In this document: piece by piece, positions 24,639-55,121 of the stretch
How positions within the stretch are numbered: position 1 is the first letter of the stretch
Layout of the letters: the number at the start of each line of letters is the position of its first letter
Source of the DNA: Amoebidium appalachense
Taxonomy: Eukaryota; Ichthyosporea
Reading direction: 5' to 3'
Assembly (NCBI GenBank): GCA_963693365.1
Contig: CAVNZM010000010.1
Location: 5,642,001-5,706,000 of the forward strand
DNA length: 64,000 nucleotides
Translations under genes and position numbers: made by a program
The notes under the pieces: model-generated
Database searches by the model: none
Told to the model about the DNA's origin: nothing
What the model saw: only the letters and a program-made list of their open reading frames with translations

Positions 24639-24873
24639 AGCTGACAAACACACGCTACTCATTAGCTGACAAACACACGCTACTCATTAGCTGACAAACA
24701 CACGCTACTCATTTAGCTGACAAACCCTACTCATTAGCTGACAAACACACGCTACTTATTAGCTGACAAACACACGCTACTCATTACCTAACAAACACAC
24801 GCTACTCATTAGCTAACAAACACACGCTACTCATTAGCTGACAAACACGCGCTACTCATTAGCTGACAAACAC
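24639..24873. repeat. 25-bp minisatellite, about ten copies
   Basis: The tandem unit is agctgacaaacacacgctac followed by tcatt. Nine near-complete copies plus a partial tenth differ by single substitutions (ctgac/ctaac, tactc/tactt), and one copy has an internal deletion. The array sits between a poly-G and a poly-C tract. Confidence 0.95.
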
Positions 24874-24891
24874 TAAACGTGCATGATAGAT

Positions 24892-24924
<33 letters not shown>

Positions 24925-25062
24925 GCCCCTCCACACACATACACACTCACACGGGAACCATATGAAAGACAGTGTACCCACTCACACACAAACACGTGCA
25001 CAGCACCACATTCGCGCTCTGCACCACAACCATCACCAGACTAAGCAACACAACCTATTGAT

Positions 25063-25144
<82 letters not shown>

Positions 25145-25438
25145 ACGAATTTAAATTGAAACATGCAGGATCTAGCTTCGAGCGGGCACTAGCCACCAGT
25201 GATAATTTGGGATCAGCCTCCCTTTCTCTCTATCGCCAACTCAAGTTCTAATACTTGTTTGTGTCTAACTCGACCACGGCTGCAGCTGGCTCAATGCCTG
25301 CAGTGGCGAAGAATGTCTTCAATCTATGAGATCTCGTTTTGTCTCATGATCCCAGGCCCTTGGTGGGTGAATATGTTATGGGAATGTTTTTTTTTTCCCC
25401 TTTCTTTCTTTCTTTCTTTTTTTTTTTTTTTTTTTGGG

Positions 25439-25469
<31 letters not shown>

Positions 25470-25910
25470 ATTTATAAAAACGGCAATGCTGCCCAAACAC
25501 GGAGCAGGCCATTTAATAAATATTTGAAAATGAGAAGATGATCATAGGTACAGTGCTTATCGATAAGTTCTATAAAAAAAAGATCTTCACAAAAAGGTTA
25601 AAATGAAACTGGCAGCACCGGTGATGTTGTACATTCTGTATGCCATTTCATTAATATTCATAAATTCATGCTTTGAATATTAACAGGAACTCAAAGCGCG
25701 AGAGAGCCGACTGAGGACATATTCAATAAAAACCTAACTTTTTTTTTTTTTTAAAAAAAAAAAACAAAAAAAAAAACTAAATATCTGATCGACTCAACTG
25801 CCACAGCCCTCTGAGGGAAAAAAGACATTTTGCGTCGCACTCAACACATTCATAACTCGAAGAGAGAGAATGCTATGATATATATCATACACTGTTTGCA
25901 TATACCCCCC

Positions 25911-25963
<53 letters not shown>

Positions 25964-26109
25964 AACGGGCACTCCCAGACTCGGCACCTATAAACAGGGA
26001 AAAGGCTGGCAAGTAGAAGGATGTTTATGCCCTACATTCACCACATTCGCCAAACAAGGCAAACAAACGAAAAACAAAAACCAAGAGAAAAGATGAAGCC
26101 AAAAGGATG
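24874..26109. other. Spacer downstream of the arrestin gene
   Basis: Poly-C, (CA)n, poly-T/poly-G and poly-A tracts alternate with complex AT-rich DNA. No gene or RNA was recognised. The arrestin 3' UTR probably occupies the right end. Confidence 0.5.
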
Positions 26110-27265
26110 CTATGACGCTGCCACTGGCACAGGCGCCGTCTCCCCCAGACTAAACCTCCTTAGAGGCATCAACAGAGCCTCAATCGACGATTTTCGCCGA
26201 CTAGGCGCGGGCGGCGGACTTGCAACCTCATCCGACACAGGAGATATACTCGAACTTGCAGAACTGTGCGATGGGAGGGAGGACGAGATATTCCACGAGG
26301 GACGCCGCATGAAATTCAGGCGGGTAGGGGAGGAAGACACAGGTATAGGGAGAGTAAACGTCATTGCGTGGGTCGCGCAATCATTGCACGAAGATGGGCA
26401 CTGGTGGCTGTGTGCGTGCTGGGTGAGTTCCGGCGACCCGACAGAGAGCGTGCGCGATCGATTTTCCAGTTGGTCGTATGTTGGCGGCTTGCAAAAGTAT
26501 TCGTGGAAGCGGCTGGGTTGGTCTACGCATCCAATATCAGGCGCCTGGTGTTGCAGGGTTAAGGGGACACGTACGGTGGTGTGCTGTGCACCGAGAAGAC
26601 CGTAGCACACTTGCACTTCAACAATGTACCTGCAAGTGGTGCAACGTGTGAGTGATTCGCTTTTTATACCTTAGTATATATCATATGATAATCTGATAAC
26701 TTAGTTTTGGGAATAAATACGAGAACGAAAAAAAAGGCGCGGAGGGGAGGTTGAGTGAACATGTCGAGGTTGAGTGAAGAAGTCTGATTGGTGAGGCTGG
26801 GGGCCGTGCACTTTTTCATTTCTTTCTCTCTTATCTCCCTACCTTCTTTCTTGTCTTTCTTTCTTTCTTTTCTTTTCTTTTCTTTTCTTTTCTTTCTTTC
26901 TTTCTTTTTTTTTTTTTTTTTTTTTGGGGGGGGGGGGGGGGGGGACTCTACCTGATAAACATTTTGAATGCACCACCATCGAGCACTGAAGCCGATGAAG
27001 GAGTCAACTCGCCATCAGTCAGGAGGCAGCACAGGGGGAGCTGGTGTTCACCGGCCGACGGCACAACCGCAAAATGTGATTCGTGCAGCTTGCCCGGTAG
27101 GATTTTAACGTCGCGATATGATTGGTCGATGAGTGTGCGCTGGTAGTGGTGGACGATGCGGAAAAGCTCGTACTCGTGCACCTGCGCGTGAAAAATTGTA
27201 TGTGAGCAGTTGGCTTCTTAGGGTTGGCCAGGTGTGGGTCTTTTTCTTTCTTTTTTTTTTTTAAA

Positions 27266-27297
<32 letters not shown>

Positions 27298-28852
27298 GTA
27301 ATAGACATGCGTAAAGCAAGGGGGGAGATGGGGAATGGGGAAAAAAGATTATGAAATGAGAGGGGGAAGAGAGAAGGTAAGGAAACCGGTAACCCGGTGA
27401 TGAATGAGATAACGCCCTAGGTAAAATGGCCGGGGAAAGTGGGATAGGCCAGCTGCAGGTTGCAGGTTCTGCTCCATGCAACAACCTTCCCTCACAACAT
27501 TTTTTCAAAACAAAAAAGGAGTCGAAACACACTCAGAACGCACACAATTGCAAGGGCGCGCACACAGAAACCCACAAACCCACCCACACACCCACATACC
27601 CACACCCGCCCACACACACAAACACACACCCACACACACACCTGATAGCACGTGACCTTGACCCTCCTGCACGTCGCCTGCGACTGGTTGTTCACAAACA
27701 CGTGCACCGATATCGGCGTATCTGTCCCGTACACGACCCTATCCAACCTCACATCCACCCTTATCCTCCCGCTCTGCCCAAAAACCTCCGTTTCACCCGC
27801 TGCGCTAGGTGCCACCTCGAGATTTTCCTCATAAACGCTGGTGCGGGTCAATGGTGCCGATGCTAGAACAATTGGCGTGCCACAGCATAGACTCTGCAAC
27901 AGATGGAGACGGATCAGCGATTTTTCCAATGCCTTCTGACCCTCCCCCCCCCCTCCCCCCCCCCCCCCCCCCCCCCCCTCACCCACCCAAAAAATAATAG
28001 TTAAAAATAAAATAAAAAACAACCACCCGATAAACGCCCTCCCATGCCTCCAACCTACCACTCTGAAATAATCTTATGGCACGAAAGAAGAACTAACTTT
28101 TTGGACATAAAGTTATAGTACTTAAAGGGAAATACACACTAGAGGGAAATACACACCCAACAACACGCAATCATCCTATGGAGCACAAGTTACAGAGCCG
28201 AATTTTCAACTGCACACGTTGAAGCACACATATGTGCAGGCATGCAAACCTTGACCGGAGTGAAAGTACTGCAAAGAAAACGTGCTCGCATAGAGTATGC
28301 CCTTACCTCTCCAGTAATCAACACCTTCCATGTGATCTTTCGCCCGTTGCCTTCGAATGAGACTGGTCGGTTTGCCACTGGCAACTGCAAGCTGAATGGG
28401 TAGCTGTGTGTCCCCGCCTCGAACTCAAAGTCCACCCCAATCACCCTGTAGCCAGGCAACCAGAAAGTGAGCTTTGCGGATAGCGAAAAAGTGCCCTCCC
28501 TATCCCTATCCCTGGACAGGTGTTTTGATCTTGAATGTTTGTTTGGAAATTCTGAAGGGAAGTGCAATCACACACCTGCACGTGCAAGGGGCGCGTGTGT
28601 GTGTTTAGGCGCATGTGCGTATGTGTGTGTGTGCATACGGACACATTCTATAGGCATTATTCGTGAGTGGACGCAGAAATACAACAAAGAAAGATACGAG
28701 GCTCAGCGCCCATTTTGCACAATGCCTGTGCCTTTCCGGGCCAGCAGCGCAGGTTCTCCTTGAGTTGCAAAGCGAAAAGAAAGGTTGCTAAAGGTCATCG
28801 TGAAAGGAGAAGGGGACGAGGGTTGGGGTTATATGAGACAGAGGCCAAGGGA

Positions 28853-28888
<36 letters not shown>

Positions 28889-29538
28889 TACTGTGACACT
28901 GCACCACCAAGAATTATGTCGCTGTTGACCTTCTGCACAGGGTCAAAAATCTTGAACACGCACTTGGTCACGGCAGTCACATTCCGAAGACGGATTGCAT
29001 GGCCGGTTGTGCATGTTAGTGTGCCTGTATGCGAGAATTACAGCCGGTCAAAAAGTTTAACCAAACTACGCGTTTTTGATAATTGCAGGTCTGCGGGACG
29101 AAGCAAGAACTATGGATGTTCAGAGCTTTCAGTCCCCCCCCCGGTTCCCCCCCTCCCCCCCCCCCCCCCTCCTCCCCCCCCCCCCCCCCCCACACACACA
29201 CACATGGACACACGCGCGCGCACACACATACACATACACACACACACTGCAAAAAAGAAACCTTAGAAAGGTGGATAGCCGGCGAGCGAAAAAATGGCGG
29301 TGAAGCTACGGTGCTTGCTGCAGATTCCCGTTATATATCCAGCTGCCGGTCACACATACAGGGTCAAGTTTCTATTAGAAGTTAGACTTATATCACCCCG
29401 ACACACCAACACACCTTCAATAACGTCACCATCGTTGAACACTGCTCGGGAAAGGGAAACAGAAAACGTCCCGTCGGCAAACTTGTGACTTCCGGGAGGG
29501 CGAGAGCAACGTCTCTGCCTAGCTGCCTTTTCTGCCAT
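26110..29538 (-). CDS. Alpha-arrestin (arrestin domain-containing protein), complete, 487 aa
   Basis: Cargo adaptor linking membrane proteins to ubiquitin ligases and endocytosis. Exons 5'->3': 29415-29538, 28892-29024, 28307-28511, 27642-27893, 26952-27181, 26110-26629. All introns are GT/AG, the phases agree and the model closes on a stop with 488 codons. The start ATG at 29538 has an accATGg context. The N-terminal arrestin domain spans about residues 20-155 and includes FSVSLSRAVFNDGDVIEG, VDFEFEAGTHSYPFSLQLP and the family FEG motif (PVSFEGNGRKITWKV). The C-terminal arrestin domain spans about 190-345, with IRVDVRLDRVVYGTDTPI, ending in YIVEVQVCYGLLGAQHTTVR. The Ser-rich tail carries a PPTY motif at residues 363-366, the WW-domain site typical of alpha-arrestins that recruit NEDD4-family ligases. 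The exon 1 donor (GTGTGT at 29414) was chosen by phase; a GTATGT about 57 bp downstream is a weaker alternative. Confidence 0.9.
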
Positions 29539-30025
29539 GGTACACTTTCCTTCTCTTCTAATCCGTTGGTTTCTTCTTGATGTATAATGACTAGCTTTCT
29601 CAAAACAACACCTTTCTTTACGTTTTTTTTCTTTTTTCTTTTTTTCTTTTTTCGCGCGAAACCGTTTACTCTACATCACTGCTACAGTTGTACAGCTGTT
29701 TGCGTGCGGGGGAGCCGGTGTGTGTTGCGGCTCACAAGGAATTTTAAGGCTAATGCATCTGCATGATAAAGAACAAATAGAGAACCTTTATTGAAGACCT
29801 TCCGTCACCTTCGCTGTAAGTAGCCAATTAAAATGCGCTATGCCAACAGCTGACTCTAAGGCTTCCTAGGAGCAGAAAGCGGCATTATGGACTGCGTGAT
29901 AACTTTGTGGTTTTTCTAGTAATCAAAATATAGAAACTTTTAAGATGTTTTAACTATTATTAATGAGTCACGATTTCGGTATTTATATTTTAATTCCCTA
30001 CTGTTATCTCTGAAGATTGCCGCTC
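29539..30025. other. 5' flank of the arrestin gene
   Basis: Complex AT-leaning DNA with T-rich stretches at 29620-29650. No gene was seen. Promoter elements are presumed here but none was distinct enough to name. Confidence 0.4.
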
Positions 30026-30440
30026 TCATGGAGCATTGAACCAGGCCAGCTGAGCACATCATTAAAGTCATTATAAAAAAAATATATATTTCATTCGTGA
30101 CGTGAAGGATAAGGTGTAGTACCTGGTGTAGGTTTACGCTCATTGTGCCTTTATATGTTACTGAAAAAAAAAATTCGAAAAAAAAAAATTCATGCTCACG
30201 TCCAAAGCCTGCATACGCGATGAATCCAAAAATGCCGAGGCTCTCATGCTGTTCACCAGAGTGTTGCCTGCCAGAGCTCACTTTGCCCCAACCGCAATCT
30301 GGTACAGGCGTAGGCGCCAAAAATTCGGCAAGAAGCTAAGGAGATATGCGTCACTTGATTGTATACTATAAATAGCTTACCAGCACCAGCACTGGAACCC
30401 TAAACCCAGTGGTCCTGGGAAGTTGAACGAACATACACAT
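30026..30440 (-). CDS. Possible small secreted protein, 85 aa, four exons
   Basis: Family not recognised; this is a tentative model. Proposed exons 5'->3': 30381-30440, 30200-30335, 30123-30160, 30026-30049. They are joined by GT/AG introns of 45, 39 and 73 bp and close in frame on TGA. The product begins MCMFVQLPRTTGFR, followed by a hydrophobic run (VPVLVLLLAEFLA), which resembles a signal peptide. The rest is Gly/Ser/His-rich with a Gly/aromatic patch (GIFGFIAYAGFG). Upstream there is a TATAAA (30490-30495) and CCAAT-type boxes near 30655-30690. Against it, the introns are far shorter than elsewhere in the window, and the second exon can also be read through without splicing. It could be a chance alignment of signals. 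Confidence 0.3.
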
Positions 30441-30911
30441 GAAAGGAGAATCATACGTTAACACCTAGAAATAAAAAGATTCCCAAACATTTATAACTTT
30501 ATTTTCTTTTCATTACTGTTTACATCTAAGCAGCTTCACTGGGTAAGATCCTATGATTCACGCCGTTCAAGCAAACTGTTGGCGAACCAAATAAAGTCGC
30601 AATTTTATTCATTATTTATCATTTCCTAACTTTGTCAACTGAGACAGAACAACGACCAATCAAATAGTGAGCAGCTGTCTGCTCGTTCATTGGCTGAGGT
30701 AGAAAGGGGAAATGTGTGTAAAAAAAAGCTCAGGGACATTTTGGTGAGTCACGGCTGTCAAGAGAGTGGGGGGAAACTCGGGAAGGGCCTGGGAGTGGGG
30801 AGAATTATAACTATAATATGTACATATCAGCAAAATAAAACATGCATTCTAATTTGTGTGTCATGGTTTTCAGGTCGTGATGTAAACGTTTGTGTGTGTG
30901 TTTGTGTGTGT

Positions 30912-30949
<38 letters not shown>

Positions 30950-30955
30950 CACCTG

Positions 30956-31025
<70 letters not shown>

Positions 31026-31029
31026 CATG

Positions 31030-31099
<70 letters not shown>

Positions 31100-32496
31100 G
31101 GTGGGTGTGGGTGTGTGTACAAACGTGTGTGTGTGTGGGTGTGGGTGTGGGTGTGTGTACAAACGTGTGTGTGTGTGTGCGTGTGTGCGTGTGTGTGTTT
31201 GTATGTGTGTACACGTGTGTGCGTGTGTGTGTTTTTTTGTGTGGTTGTTTGTGTGTGCGTGTGTGTGGCCGCGTGTGCGTGCGTGTCTAGCTGTGCGTGT
31301 GTAGGTGGTTGCCCAAGGTGGGTGGGTGGTTGTAATATGTGTGTGTGGGTATCTGTGGGTAGGTGGGTGGGTGGTTATGGGTGAATGCACTTGGGTGGGT
31401 GGGTGGGTCACGTGGTGGCGCCAGTGTCACTGTGCCTTTGCCTGGGCCTGTGTGTGTGTGTGCGTGTGTGTGGGTGTGTTTGCGAGTGTGCGTCAGAGCG
31501 CGCGCGTATTTGTTTCTCTCTGTTTAGAGGGGGAGTTCGAAAGTGGGGAGCCGCTGGGTTTGGCTGGCAACAAACACATGGCAAAGTGACAAGCGAAGAT
31601 TGACAAAGGTTGAGGACTCGGGGGGGGGGGGGGGGGGGGGGGGGGGAGGGGTTGGACCTCCAAATTTAGAACAACTGTGGTTTTATGTGTTACTCACCGG
31701 CGTGGCTGGGGTGAATACCCTGGGCAAAGTGTGTGCAACTTGAGTAAGGATTGTTTAAAGGTGTGTTAGCTTAGCTGATAGTGCCGTAACACCCAAGCTA
31801 GAGTACTGTCGGTGCTGGGTGGAAGACGGTGGTTCCCCCTTAGGGCCCAAGGAGTCTCTCCGGGAACAAAACGGGATAAAATAATAAAAAAAATAAAAAA
31901 TAGAAAAAATGGTGTTATGTACATCTTATCATAATGGCATGTTTTGCCATGGGACTGGCATCGCATGAATTCGAACAAGAGAAGTTGGTCATACCGGTAC
32001 AGCAAGACCACCAACTGTGGAGACGTGGCCCACACAGTAGATGCCGGGCATGCGCATGCTGAGCACAGATTCAAGCCTAGCCTATTAGTGTGAATGAAAC
32101 GTGGTGGAAAATTGGTACGCCGTGCGGATGTGTATCATAACGGTGGGGTGGGATGGGGTGGGGGGGAGGAGGGGGAGGGGGAGGGGGAGGGGGAGGAGGG
32201 TGGTTGGGTGGGTGGGGGGGGGGGGGGGTGGTGGTGGTGGTGGTGGTGGTGGTGGGGGGGGGGGGGGGGGGGGGGGGGGAGGGGAGGGGAACGGGGGGCT
32301 GTGTCTTTGCGCGGTGTGTACCACATGATGGACATATGTGGCGTGTCCGTGTGTGTCGGTGTGTATGGCAATGTTTATGTTTGTTACCTTCCTTAAGATG
32401 CAGGCACTATGCACCAGTGTGTCTGTGTACGCGCATCGCGGTGACGATATGTGAGATGTATGTGTTGGTGCTATGCAGTTATTAGGATATATGGCG

Positions 32497-32528
<32 letters not shown>

Positions 32529-33185
32529 GCGCGCGTGTGTGTGTGTGTGTGTAACATTTCCAAAAGAAAAAGGATGAAAACTTCGGTATATCCCCAACCT
32601 TTATTAACAAAAATGGAACACGGCGGCCCATGTGATCTGTACGTTGCACAAATAAAAACCGGAGTTGGTTCGAAAAAAACAGACACCATAAACCTGCCAT
32701 AAGAAAACCACACATCCAGGAGCACAGCCAGAACAATAACATTAAAGATCGTTTGAAACTCACGCACACTATTTGAAAAGTCAGATATATAAATTTGTGT
32801 ATCGGCTTTAAAATACATGTTCCATTATGACCTCGGCCTGCGCACACTAATGTGTATAAACTTTGATAATAAATATCTTAACTGTAAGTCGGTGCTTCTA
32901 CTTATTTTTTACATAGATATATAAATATTCTAAATATTTCCCGGTTTTGTTCCCTGGCGGTTTTGTTCCCTGGCGGTGGCGCAGGTGACAGAAGTCTTGT
33001 GATCTAAAGAACTACAAAATACATGTATACATTATCATATATATTCAACGTCCATTCGACTATCGGATTAACAAAATATAACAGAATCTCACGATAACAC
33101 TATTAATGTGTATAAAGAAACCCAATGCTAAACAAGAGATGTACGTGAAGGTGGTACAGTTGGCAAAGCCTGAAAAAATACCTGC

Positions 33186-33254
<69 letters not shown>

Positions 33255-33692
33255 CTGTAATGTGTGCTTGCGTGCGTCAGTGTGCGTAGCAGCGACTGTG
33301 TATGTATTTGTACATTTGTGTCTCTGTGTATGGTGTTGCCCATATATCTCTCTTTCTCCCCCCGCCCGCCCGCCCGCCCGCCCGCCCCCTCCCCTCCTCC
33401 CCCGCCACTTCCCCCGTGCCCGGTTGCAAAACAATCTCTGCGTATGTTGCAAGTGCAAAATTGAATCCGCATCAAGAGTAGCCCAAGTCTGCTATCGTGC
33501 ACATAGCTTTGCATTCATAAACAATTTCGCGCAAACATGCACACAACCCCCTTCAAATCCCTTACAAATTCATGCACATTCTTTTCAAAACCCCTCCCCC
33601 CTCTCCCCCTTAAAAAGTCGCGCCATGAAACCCCCCATCTCCTCCGCAAAAGTCGCGCCATGACCCCCCCCCCCCCCCTCCTCCTCCCGGTG
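30441..33692. other. Intergenic region between arrestin side and SMP gene
   Basis: CCAAT-containing complex DNA lies at the left, then (GT)n and (GGGT)-type tracts at 30885-31500, poly-G near 31620 and 32160-32280, and AT-rich complex DNA at 32540-33170. A 16-bp unit ggttttgttccctggc is duplicated at about 32943-32976. (GT)n occurs at 33190-33253 and (CGCC)n at about 33360-33390. No gene was recognised. Confidence 0.5.
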
Positions 33693-51576
<17,884 letters not shown>

Positions 51577-52899
51577 CTTCACGGAAGAAAACACCTCAGG
51601 CACAGCAAGGACGATGCGGCAAAAAGAAACATCTGCGAAATAACAGATTGATAATCGGCAAAAAGAGTTGATTATATTCTGTACCCCCCCCCCCCCCCCC
51701 CCCCTCTTCCCCCTCCCCCCCACCTTCCCCCGCAATGGATCCCGAGCCGTTTGAGGCTGGCGGTATCTTCTGTGCGTGCTCGAGTCATAGTGCTCCATTC
51801 TGCATGTTTCTTCCCTCTTCTCCCCCCCCCCCCCCCCAAAAAAAAAAAAAAAAAAAAGAAAAACACACACACACACACACATACACATACAAATTCCCCT
51901 CCCTCCCTGCAGCCTGCGGCAGGTAAAGAGTCATAACAATACTCAGACCCTTTTACCTTCCTCCACCCCTTCCCTTCTCCCCCCTTCCCCTTCCCCCACC
52001 CTCGCTTCTTCCCCCCCTCCTCTCCCCCCCCCCCCCCCCCCCCCCCTTCCCCTCGTCGCGCACACACACACACCACACTAGCCGGGCCAGGCACATTCGC
52101 AAGATCCAAGCACACACACACACACACACACACAGAAGCCCTTTCCGACCCTCCAAGTTGACTCCTCCGCCTCCCCCCTCCCCGCCCCCCCCCCCTCCCT
52201 CCCTGCACCACCCAGCTTTCTTTCTTTGATTGTCCGCATCCAACCACCATGCATTCTTTTTAAAGCGCCCTTCCTTTTTCACTCGCACTAGTCTCTCTGT
52301 TCCGTACACAGGCTTCCTCCCTCCTTCCGCAAGCATCTCAAACCCAGATCCTTCAACTCCCGTCCTCTTTCTGTCAGTGGTGCCATCTCCTACACTTATG
52401 CTTATGCACTATCCCTTCTCTCCATCCTCTTGTCCATTCGTTCCCTCTCGAATGAATAGCCTTGCCTCCCTCCCTCCCGTCCCAACCCCCTCCCTCCTTC
52501 CCCCCCCTCCCCCCCCCCCCCCCTCCCCCCCACACACACACACAAACAAACACCCACACGTTCACCCCTCACCAGCCTCTCATCCCCTTCCTTCCTAGCC
52601 TTTTGTCTGCACCCCCTCTCCCTCTCTCCCCCCTCCTGCTGTTTTCTCTCCCTCAGTACCTTCCACCCTTAGATCCCAATCCCTACCTTCGCACTTCTTC
52701 AGTTCGCACTTCCCATGATCTCCCCCTTTCCTATGCAGTCTTAACATATCTCCATCTCTTCCTTATCCCTCTCTATCTCCCTCTATCTCTATTTCTTCTC
52801 TCTCTCGCTCTCTCTCTCTCTCTCTTTCTCTCCCCCTGCCCCTCCCTCCCTCGCTCCCCCCCCCCTCCCCAAAAAACAACAAAAAAAAAAATACCTCGC

Positions 52900-52931
<32 letters not shown>

Positions 52932-53530
52932 AAAAAAAAACACATACACAAACCCCCCCCCTTCCTTTTTCCCTTTCACTCAAAAACATAAACCTGTCCC
53001 AACCCCGTCCGCCATCTTACCAGAATGAGATATTTGCAGGTGACAAACCCAAAAGCAAAACAATAGCTCCCTATTGACGGCCGGTCACACTGCTCTACTG
53101 AGGGTGGTTCCAGAAATTGCGGCCGACAACCCTACCAAGATGTGTAGGTGTGTAGATGGGCGACGTTAGCGCCTCGCTAAGATTTTTCAACTCGCGTACC
53201 AAGTAAGACGGGTCAGTAGAGGGTGTGGAACAGGACAATAAACGATTGTATGGTAGCTATCATGGGTGAACAGTGAAATATAAAGCAAAAGAAAAACAAA
53301 ACATGTACAGCGGATGCTCGGTCGGACGTGACAGTACACATCGATGACGTCATGCACACCAAAGATTCGCACACGTAGCGGGTTTGGCAAAGCTTTTTTA
53401 TCGTTATTGTGCAAAGAGTGCTGGCTGGTCGGCACTTATGCATGTTATGCAAGGGGTTTGTTAAAAAAAAAATATTACTTTATGATTTGGTAGGTATGTA
53501 TATTGTATGAATCAACTATTTTTATTACAG
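51577..53530. other. 5' flank of SMP gene and C/T-rich spacer
   Basis: Poly-C and poly-A tracts, CT-rich blocks (51950-52870) and short (CA)n stretches dominate to about 52980. Complex DNA follows, including a TGACGTCA-type site near 53345. No gene was recognised. Confidence 0.5.
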
Positions 53531-53649
53531 AGCGCGAAGCTGCTGACCCTGAAATGCGGCCGGCGACCGGCGCGCCGGCAGGCTGGCCGGGCGTGCCACG
53601 CGGCCCGTTCGTGACGGATCCGATGATGATCCGTGACTGCACCGCGTAG
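53531..53649 (+). CDS. Possible terminal exon, unidentified
   Basis: A GC-rich island in AT-rich DNA directly follows a good acceptor (tttttattacag). In one frame it is open for 38 codons with GC-rich third positions and ends in TAG. The peptide is Pro/Gly/Arg/Ala-rich (for example MRPATGAPAGWPGVPRGPF) and matches no family I know. No upstream exon could be located, so this may be chance. Confidence 0.2.
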
Positions 53650-55121
53650 GCTGTGAAAAAAATGGTGCGCGTGGAGCAGACACTATCATATGCAGCTATC
53701 ACATGGAGTATTTTACGTTACCTACACGTATACGGACACGAAAAAATGCCTGACACGGTGGAGAGAGCTCCGACACTCGCCCGTACATGAGCGCGGCTCA
53801 TGCATATGATTGCAAGCCGCGCGCGGCGAGGGGCGATCCGGACTTCAATGCATCATCATATGCCACTAAGTTAGCGGCTATGCACATGCACAATGCGGGG
53901 GAAAGTGTTACATTGTGGACCAGTTGTTACGGGGCTCCGGGGAGCCAAATCAAACTTTTGACTTCATACAGGAAGTTTGCGGTGGGCTCAGCCGGCCCCA
54001 GTTCAAGCCACAGTGACTGAAGGTTCGGATGCAGCTGCAGAAGCTTGCCCACAGGATGCACTCGAGTCCAATCAAATGCTATGAGAGCAGTGTAAAATGA
54101 GCAACAAATATTTGAGTTGATGACTCATGGGAGATAGAGATTATCCATGTGCGCTACGGTATAGTATGTAGCATATTGTCATAGCTTAGGTTCTTTACTA
54201 ATCTCAGTTTTAATTGCCTATTTTATATTCCGAGCAACTGCCCCTCACCCTGCTATGTATCCACAAATATTTCACATAAGAAAATTTTGCCCCCGTCTAC
54301 TAAGTAATCAGGACGATGCAGTTTCAGCCAATAATAAGCTTCCAATAGATCTATTTGAAATGAGCTTACCAAGAACGGATTGACTTGTTCACTGTATATA
54401 CCTTATAACATTTCTTTTTTAACGTTTTTGCGGCATTGGGCGTGGGTTAAGAATTTTCAAATTGCATTCAAGCGTGCATGCTGTTACATCCCAGACTTTC
54501 TCAATAGTTGGAAAACACTAGCCATGATAAATGTTTGCCCTTGCACATGTACACCGTTGTCGGTATGTATTCTGTGCGCGCACCATGCGAACCGTTAGTA
54601 CATGTGCAATAGTAAAAGGCATATGTAATGTGTGTGTGTGCTTGGTGGTGGGAGCCGGGGGGGCGGGGCGGGGGGGGGGGGGGGGGGGGGGGGGGGTCTG
54701 GCCCGGCGGGGGGGGGGGGGGGGGGGGGGGGGGGATACCCCGTTAAGTTCTCATTTGAGCTTGTATTTTATATCGAGTGAGAGTGAAGAAACTGTCACGA
54801 GTCGCTTGGTGCCTGACCACAGCCTCAAACAATAAACAGCACATTCCCCCGAAGGCATATAGAAGCATTCCGAAGATCCGTTATTGTGTAATTGATGCCA
54901 CACGGCGTGCTTCCCGCAAACGCATGCCGTTGCAATTGCCCTCCCTCCGAGCTGTACACGAGCACATAAAAGCCAAAGCCGCTGCCAGAATAGTCAGTGC
55001 GCGCTACATGTGCGTCCGTGTTTGATATCAAGTTCACTCGTTTTTTCTAATACCCTAAAGTTTTCCACTACCCTTCATATCTCTCATTTCTACCCCTTTC
55101 TCCTATTAAACGCAACCGAAA
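53650..55121. other. 5' flank of the hexosaminidase gene
   Basis: Complex DNA, with a frame of 77 codons at 53787-54020 that has no recognisable motif, and two poly-G tracts near 54670-54735. No gene was identified. Confidence 0.4.

Noticed and set aside
24639-24873. Regular repeats considered as a CRISPR array
   Set aside because: The units are contiguous with no spacers between them, and the DNA is eukaryotic; it is a minisatellite.
26021-26605. Plus-strand 194-codon frame with ordinary composition
   Set aside because: It is the antisense of the last arrestin exon, which carries the family motifs and the PPTY tail.
29359-29414. Continuation of arrestin exon 1 through GVLVCRGDISLTSNRNLTL to a GTATGT donor
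   Set aside because: The resulting phase does not match the next exon; the earlier GTGTGT donor does and yields a sensible arrestin strand. Kept as a weak alternative.
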